11,381 nucleotides of DNA from positions 13,573-24,953 of the forward strand of contig NW_014013054.1 of the NCBI RefSeq assembly GCF_000611645.1. Direction: 5' to 3'. The notes under the pieces are model-generated. The model made no database searches, was not told the DNA's origin, and saw nothing but the letters and a program-made list of their open reading frames with translations. Every line of letters starts with the position of its first letter. Positions within the stretch are counted from its first letter, which is position 1. Shown piece after piece: positions 6,874-11,381 of this stretch. This stretch comes from Monoraphidium neglectum (taxonomy: Eukaryota > Chlorophyta > Chlorophyceae > Sphaeropleales > Selenastraceae). The position numbers and the translations under genes were made by a program.

Positions 6874-6933
6874 CAGGCGAGCAAGCGGCAGCCCCTGCGA
6901 GCCGCGCGCTTCGCGGACTCTCATGCTCGCCTG
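6874..6933. other. Nested inverted repeats that could form a three-way junction
   Basis: The outer stem of 10 bp is perfect: CAGGCGAGCA 6874..6883 with TGCTCGCCTG 6924..6933. Inside it are two further hairpins: GCAG 6888..6891 with CTGC 6895..6898, and GAGCCGCG 6899..6906 with CGCGG-A-CTC 6912..6920 (8 bp with one bulged A). The layout is compact and tRNA-like in size, but it lacks tRNA B-box and anticodon features. GC-rich DNA raises the chance level, but a perfect 10-bp stem enclosing two good hairpins is uncommon. Confidence 0.45.
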
Positions 6934-8343
6934 CGCGGCATTTGAACAACACTGACATGATTTCCGGCAGGAGCTTGGTGCACGATGGCGCCTGCCTAAT
7001 TCTGACGCATCAAGGGCAGCTGCAATGCAGTACGAGCCCTCGCAACACTCGATGCCCCCACGATTCCTGCAAGGGCACGGTGTTCTTTATGCACGGACCG
7101 CGCCGGCGGCTTGCATGCACAACAACGTGGCCGGTGGCGACAGGGGACCGAACGCATTGGGCCCCACCCCTCATGGACGGATGTTTCAGCAGGGTCCCTT
7201 AAGTGGACCTTGCTTGAATTTATGCGACGCTGAGTCTCCACTTATGACGGCCAAGTTTTCAGGAATTGGGTCACGGTGTGGCCCTAAGGTACACCCTCGG
7301 CCAAAGGGGTGCGGAGTCAGCCACTGCGCGCCCAGTTGGCCTGCCCCTGCTTTGCGGGGCCCTGATCATGAGGCTTCCGCGGGCGCGGGCGGCACCATTG
7401 GAGCCGGTGTGCCTGACCTAGCCGCGTGCTGCTGGCAGCTTTGGCGCCTGGGCGCCCCCGTGCGCGACCGCTGCGGCAGCGCGGCGCGCCTGGCCACTCG
7501 TCCTCGAGCTCTAGGGGGAGGATGATAGTGTGGGCGGCAGCCCACCATCTTCCTCCGACCGAACGTAGCACATGAGCCCTTCATGATGGGGCGCCTCTCC
7601 GCATTCTGGTCGAAAGTTGATACGCGCCTCCCCCTCCCCTGCGGATCTCAAGGGTCCGCCTCTACCAGGGGCATCAGCATAATCCCGGCACGATTTGCTG
7701 GCCTCTGTCTAGCTGCACTTGCCTTTTCAGCGCTCCCCCGCGCCCCGACCTCACGCCAACAACAAAACCCGTCCCAGTGGACAACAGTCCCGAGCGCTGT
7801 CCTGTGGTGCACCTGCGCCCCGCCCATCACAGCCGCTCACCACGCGATCGCACACACACTGCCATCCTGTCGCTAGTCCTGGCGCGTATTGCGCGTGCGC
7901 CTGAAATGCTTCTTGTCCGACCGGTTGTCCAGATCATGTTGCAAGAGCGCAAAGATGGCCCGTGGACGGGGGCCTTTGGTCCCATCTTCGATTGCCCAAG
8001 CGCCGCTTGCACAGCATCTTGCTGTTTTGGAAGCTGGGGAGCGAAGGTACAACGGCTGCCTTTGTGTCAGTCCTGACACTTCCCATTCGTTTGTGTGCGG
8101 ATGGCTGGGGCCCCACATCATGCGGCTGTTGGCCGTTGTTTCTAAAGAAGTTTACGAACCGCCAGTAGTGCTTGTGCGACCACCACTGGGCCTGCCCGCA
8201 GGCCTGCCCAGCATCAATGGGCCCCATCTTTGTGTGCATTTACGTCGCAACGGGAAGGCGAGCGGACGCGCGCTTTTAAGCTGGAATGTTGTTTGGTGAG
8301 GTGTTGAAGTGGGAGATCTCCAACGGATGCCAGGTGAAAACTG

Positions 8344-8348
8344 TGTAA
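8344..8348 (+). terminator. Isolated TGTAA, possible green-algal poly(A) signal
   Basis: TGTAA is the usual poly(A) signal of chlorophyte nuclear genes. This copy lies 1.77 kb past the gene 1 stop, far for a 3' UTR, so it may be chance or belong to an unseen transcript. Confidence 0.15.
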
Positions 8349-9125
8349 TGTTTTTCCTCCAAGTCGGCTAGCTGCGCGGCGACGGAGCAGTTTGGGCGCC
8401 ACACAGGGCGCCACCAACTCCGGCGAAGCTGCATGCCCTGATCCACCCCGCTCTGGTGTGATGGCGCGCGGCCACCTGCAGCACAGCAGGCTCTAGAGGT
8501 CCGAGACCTGGTTCGCTTGGGTGCCTGCTGCGGCGCACCCGTGGCGACAACGGCTGAGTGCTTTTCTAGTGTATGACGCCTGCGGACAGCGCGCGACCTC
8601 TGGCGGCCCAAGCTTTCTGCCAGCGATTGAATGCGGCACATCCGGTACCCATGTATAGCAGACTCTGTGGAACGCAGACTGAGTGATGGCCGTGCAGGCT
8701 GCTGGGGCGCAGGGTACCTGACAACTATTTGGCAGCTACTGTAGGGCCAATGCATTGGCCTGGTGGTGACAAGTCGCAGCAAATCACACCCGCCCAAACG
8801 CAAGCTGAGCACGGTAACATCTGTTTTCATCACTATCCTGTCTGCCCTGCAGCTGCTGCGTTGTTGGCGAACGGCAGCGGGTGCCGCATGTGTGTGAGTT
8901 CATTTCAAGGAGTGGGCGTGAAGCAGAGAGGCGCCCAAGTGTTTGTTGCCGTGATGTGCAGCGAACGATGCCGTATTGTATCGAGACGTCACAAACACAT
9001 CTAATAGCATCTCACAAGGACGCGAACAAACACTGATCAAGCGGCGGGATTCAAGTTGTCAGGACCTTCGTACACCTCGGTGTTCATTACATGCCATTGT
9101 AGGTGTTGGGAACGAGTGCTAAGCG

Positions 9126-9134
9126 ATGGATCAG
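9126..9134 (+). CDS. Gene 2 possible start exon (Met-Asp-Gln)
   Basis: ATGGATCAG is followed by donor GTGGGT at 9135. It splices in phase 0 onto the next exon across a 97-bp intron. G at -3 and +4 gives a fair initiation context, and the in-frame TAA at 9120 excludes a longer unspliced start. Such a short first coding exon is easy to mis-call; an upstream exon with another start remains possible. Confidence 0.35.
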
Positions 9135-11125
9135 GTGGGTGTCAGCTTGGCGCAGGTCGGTCACATCTCAATGTACTGTACGCAGCGAGGCGCTTGTGCT
9201 GCACGTGCCGACGCCCTGCACATCATCGCAGGCCCCGGCCGCACTGCGCAAGGCGATCGGGCAGCAGCTGATCGAGCAGGCGATGGGCCGCAAGCAGCAC
9301 GACCAGCAACGGCAGCAACGGCAGCAATTGGGCGCCCATGGCGTCCCCGCGCATGCCTCGGAGCCTGCTGATCTCGCCCAATTCGGGGCGCTGCTGGAGA
9401 AAAACCGCACCAACGCGCTGTTTGGCCTTTTCCTTTGCGCCCAGGTGTGAAAGCACCCTGAAGGGGACCCCCCCTGCCCACGTCTTCCCCCAGGGAGCAT
9501 GCTGCGGGCGAGCCTCCGGCAGAGGCCGCGCCGGCTGCCATGCTGCCGCCTCACCACACACCGCACACTGACGCACATCACCACATGCAAGAGGGCAGCC
9601 CGCCCCCATTGCGCACCAGGATCGCGCACCCTACTCCACCCTAAGTGGGAGCCCCTCATCACCCGCGCCTCCGCCGCCTCCGCTCACATGTGACGTCACC
9701 GAACAGGCCTCCAGCCTTGTACTCATGAAGGCAGCCCTATTGGAGCTCTCCGCACCCGCAGTGCTCACCGCGCTCCACCAGGCCGCCGCAGTCGCGGCCG
9801 TCCTGGCGGCCGCCGCAGCGGGGCTGATCCCGGACGATCCCGTGCTCTCGAGCTTTTCGACGCGCGGCGCGTCGGTGCAGGCGGCAATCGCGGGAGCCCA
9901 GGCGCGTGGGAAGGCCGGGGCATGGCGGTGGCGCGAGCAGCGGCGAGGGGGGGGTGGCATGGGAGGGCCGGCGTTGAGCAGGGGTGAGGCGGTGTTGAGG
10001 TCGACGTCCCAAAACGTAACTGGGTGCGACCGTGCTGCGCTGTCTTATGCTGCATCCTGTTGAATCAGGAGGGCAGCGCGTCACCCCTGCCATGGATGCA
10101 TCCAAACACCCGCCTCAGCGCCTCGCCCTTGCTCCCTTGGCCCTGCAGCTGCTGACGCTAATGTCTACCCTATACTTTGGCAGGCGAGCGAATTGATTCA
10201 GCTAGGCAGCACGCGGCTGTGGGCCTGGCCCCCTTTTGCCAACGTGGCTGACCTGTCGGGCAGGAACGGCACCCGTACAACAGCAGGACACCGCTGACTG
10301 TACCGCCCAGCTTGCCGCAGCCGCAGCCTGGAGGGGGGGGGCGGCACGCCCTCAGTCATGCTCGTGCCGACTCACCTCGTTCACGCGTGCGCCCCCCACC
10401 CTTCACCCCAAAACACACCCCCACACGCACTGCAACCATGCCAGTGCATGTGGCGCGCGCACAGCGGTCTGTGCCCCCACCTCAACCTGACGCCCACGAC
10501 TGCCATTGCCATCCCAGCGTGTTCATGCTGCTGTGCTGGATGGCGGTCGTGCCCCCCGCGCTGGCGGCGCTGCTGGAGGCAGCCCTGCAGCGGCGACGCC
10601 CGCCGGCACGCTCCAGGCTGCTGCTGGGCGTCGCCCTGGCGGGGGCGGGTGCGAGGGCGGCGCGGGCGCGCAGGGACCAGGATTGTGGGTGTAAGAGCGC
10701 CGCGCGGGCGCCCGCTGCCGCCCCCATCCGGGCGGCCGGGGGGGCGGGGACGTTGTGGGCGTGATGCGGATCGGCACGCACCACAAATCTGCCAGGCCAT
10801 CCGGCTGGCCCTGTCCCTGCCGACCAATTTTGGGAGTTAACCCCAGGCGAGCTGGTTGCAGCCTTTGCCCCCGCTCAATCACCCAACCCACAACACCAAA
10901 CAGCCTCCACGGTCAAGTCACACACACACATAGATCGGCACATGCACACGCACAAAGGTACACGCACACCTCCACCCCAACGCACCGCTGCAGCCGTCGA
11001 GTTCGTCTTTGACCACCATCGGGGGTTTGGCTCTGTGGTGGTCATCTTCTGGGCCATTAGCAAGGCGGCCGAGTTTGCCTGGCGGCTGCTGCGCGCGGAC
11101 GCCACCGCCGGCGGGCAGATCTCAG
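9126..11125 (+). CDS. Gene 2: predicted multi-pass membrane protein, 5' part (spliced, family unknown)
   Basis: The model joins 9126..9134, 9232..9444, 9707..9905, 10149..10218, 10518..10648 and 10994..11125, then continues beyond the window after donor GTGAGG at 11126. Phases agree at every junction (0, 0, 1, 2, 1, 1) with GT...AG borders. The ATG at 9126 has an in-frame TAA just upstream (9120..9122). The visible 251 residues comprise a Gln-rich, charged N-terminal part (about 1-60) and about five hydrophobic stretches near 63-85, 92-115, 165-187, 198-213 and 219-240, several Ala/Leu-rich. This suggests an integral membrane protein. No family signature is recognised. Gene 2 is transcribed in the same direction as gene 1, with about 2.5 kb between them. 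The individual exons are less certain than those of gene 1 because there is no repeat to check them against. Confidence 0.5.
9232..9444 (+). CDS. Gene 2 exon: Gln-rich charged segment and first hydrophobic stretch
   Basis: This 213-nt exon is phase 0 at both ends (acceptor CATCATCGCAG ending at 9231, donor GTGTGA at 9445). It begins APAALRKAIGQQ, continues through a Gln/Arg repeat (KQHDQQRQQRQQLG), and ends EKNRTNALFGLFLCAQ, where the first hydrophobic helix starts. Reading through the donor would stop at once (TGA 9448), which supports the splice. Confidence 0.55.
9707..9905 (+). CDS. Gene 2 exon: Ala/Leu-rich hydrophobic helices
   Basis: Acceptor CACCGAACAG ends at 9706; the preferred donor GTGGGA at 9906 leaves phase 1. 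The exon encodes ASSLVLMKAALLELSAP, then TALHQAAAVAAVLAAAAAGL (a strong transmembrane candidate), then IPDDPVLSSFSTRGAS and VQAAIAGAQA. Alternative donors at 9875 or 9992 would change the 3' end but fit the next acceptor less well. Confidence 0.5.
10149..10218 (+). CDS. Gene 2 exon: short amphipathic segment
   Basis: Acceptor CCCTGCAG ends at 10148 (phase 1), donor GTGGGC at 10219 (phase 2). The 70-nt exon encodes ADANVYPILWQASELIQLGS followed by TR. It was chosen over the later AG at 10183 because it stays in phase with both neighbours and gives a continuous protein-like sequence. Confidence 0.45.
10518..10648 (+). CDS. Gene 2 exon: third hydrophobic helix and basic loop
   Basis: Acceptor GCCATCCCAG ends at 10517 (phase 2), donor GTGCGA at 10649 (phase 1). 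It encodes VFMLLCWMAVVPPALAALLE, a transmembrane candidate with an internal Pro-Pro kink, then a basic loop (ALQRRRPPARSR), then LLLGVALAGA, the start of a fourth helix. The arrangement of a hydrophobic stretch followed by an arginine-rich loop is typical of a membrane protein. Confidence 0.5.
10649..10993 (+). other. Gene 2 intron (345 bp) with a CA-rich tract
   Basis: Donor GTGCGA at 10649, acceptor CACCGCTGCAG ending at 10993. Retention keeps an open frame to TGA at 10762..10764, which is then terminated. The 3' half is CA-rich. Confidence 0.5.
10919..10969. repeat. CA-rich imperfect microsatellite
   Basis: A short pure CA run (10919..10928) is followed by interrupted CACA and GCACAC copies to about 10969. 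It lies inside a gene 2 intron near its pyrimidine-rich 3' end. Confidence 0.7.
10994..11125 (+). CDS. Gene 2 exon: fourth and fifth hydrophobic helices
   Basis: This 132-nt exon is phase 1 at both ends (donor GTGAGG at 11126). It encodes VEFVFDHHRGFGSVVVIFWA, then ISKAAEFAWRLLRADATAGG and QIS. The DHH and the aromatic, Val-rich helix resemble a membrane-embedded segment with a short polar turn. The coding bias and the clean splice sites make this one of the firmer exons of gene 2, although no family is recognised. The gene continues beyond 11381. Confidence 0.55.
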
Positions 11126-11381
11126 GTGAGGGGCAGCCGGGCAGGCGCGCCTCCGTGGCTCGCGGGCTAAGTTGCGGCCTCTGCCCGGCGGCGGCGGCTT
11201 CCCGGGACATGCATAAACGCCGCCGTCACGACCGCGCCCTCAGCGCTTGCTGCCAGCCACGCACCTGCCGCACGCCGCTCCACACCCCGCCTCCCCCTTG
11301 CATCAGCCGAAAACATCTTCCATTACCCAGCAGTCAATTCCTTCCTCTCATCCCACAACTCCATGTAGTGTCAGCTGACCC
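11126..11381 (+). other. Start of the next gene 2 intron, to the window edge
   Basis: After the donor at 11126 the remaining 256 bases show no clear exon. The text becomes C/T-rich toward the end (11282..11360), as expected of intron sequence. Confidence 0.4.

Larger units (their letters stand above)
6578..9125. other. Non-coding stretch between genes 1 and 2, including the probable 3' UTR of gene 1
   Basis: About 2.5 kb in which no open frame on either strand shows a recognisable domain, a run of compatible splice sites or a low-complexity repeat. The largest frame here (minus strand, 8276..8833) has Arg/Ser/Ala-rich text typical of chance frames in GC-rich DNA. No TGTAA poly(A) signal is found near the gene 1 stop on the plus strand; the only one I see is at 8344..8348. 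TTACA at 6791..6795 would be TGTAA on the minus strand. No tRNA box pair, transposon terminal repeat or CRISPR-like array was found. Confidence 0.6.

Noticed and set aside
6874..6933. tRNA gene
   Set aside because: The size and folding are suggestive, but there is no B-box (GGTTCRANYCC-like) sequence and no anticodon arm of normal geometry.
8189..8204. Short GGCCTG-CCCG-CAGGCC hairpin
   Set aside because: A 6-bp GC-only stem is expected often by chance in sequence of this composition.
8276..8833. Minus-strand open frame of 185 codons
   Set aside because: The translation is Arg/Ser/Ala-rich with no domain, helix pattern or supporting splice sites. Such frames arise by chance in GC-rich DNA.
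10184..10274. Gene 2 exon beginning at the AG at 10183 and running to GTACAA at 10275
   Set aside because: The translation is plausible (STRLWAWPPFANVADLSG), but no donor in the right phase joins it to 10518. The model 10149..10218 fits both sides.
10381..10827. Minus-strand frames over gene 2
   Set aside because: They are Pro/Arg-rich, low-complexity shadows; the plus strand gives hydrophobic helices with matching splice phases.

Overview
This is eukaryotic nuclear DNA, most likely from a green alga (chlorophyte). The sequence is GC-rich. Reading frames run in short blocks separated by GT...AG introns, nearly all with GTGAGT-type donors and CAG acceptors. The proteins carry eukaryotic secretory features: six-cysteine EGF modules, many N-glycosylation sequons, and an ARRLLA motif of the kind seen in algal extracellular proteins. 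There are no ribosome-binding sites, operons or bacterial gene packing. The exact species cannot be told from the window.

Region 1 (1..6577, + strand) is the 3' part of one large gene, assembled here as 12 coding exons with fully compatible phases (about 1,147 codons visible; the 5' end is outside the window). The protein is a secreted or cell-surface mosaic. Its order is: end of an upstream module, two EGF exons, then a module of the form [EGF]-[cadherin-like domain a]-[cadherin-like domain b] three times, then a Ser-rich linker, a candidate ferredoxin/SEA-like segment and a long cysteine-rich C-terminus without an obvious membrane anchor. The cadherin-like domains are eukaryotic versions of the bacterial tandem Big/VCBS-type repeat (GVLAND..., PDGSF.Y.P..GF.G...F.YTVSDG). 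Each is cut by a phase-2 intron at the same place, just before GF(S/A)G. The internal exons are 291, 390, 291, 390 and 291 nt. The introns between repeats are also recognisably related, so the array grew by tandem duplication of genomic units of about 1.2 kb, introns included.

Region 2 (6578..9125) is about 2.5 kb in which I see no credible coding exon on either strand. It begins with the probable 3' UTR of gene 1. It holds a perfect 8-bp hairpin (6742..6764), a three-way-junction fold (6874..6933) and a lone TGTAA, the green-algal poly(A) signal, at 8344..8348.

Region 3 (9126..11125 and beyond, + strand) is the 5' part of a second gene. A phase-consistent six-exon model begins at a possible ATG at 9126 and continues past the window edge. 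The predicted protein has a Gln-rich N-terminal segment followed by about five hydrophobic helices, so it is probably a multi-pass membrane protein. I do not recognise the family. Nothing in the sequence links the two genes functionally.
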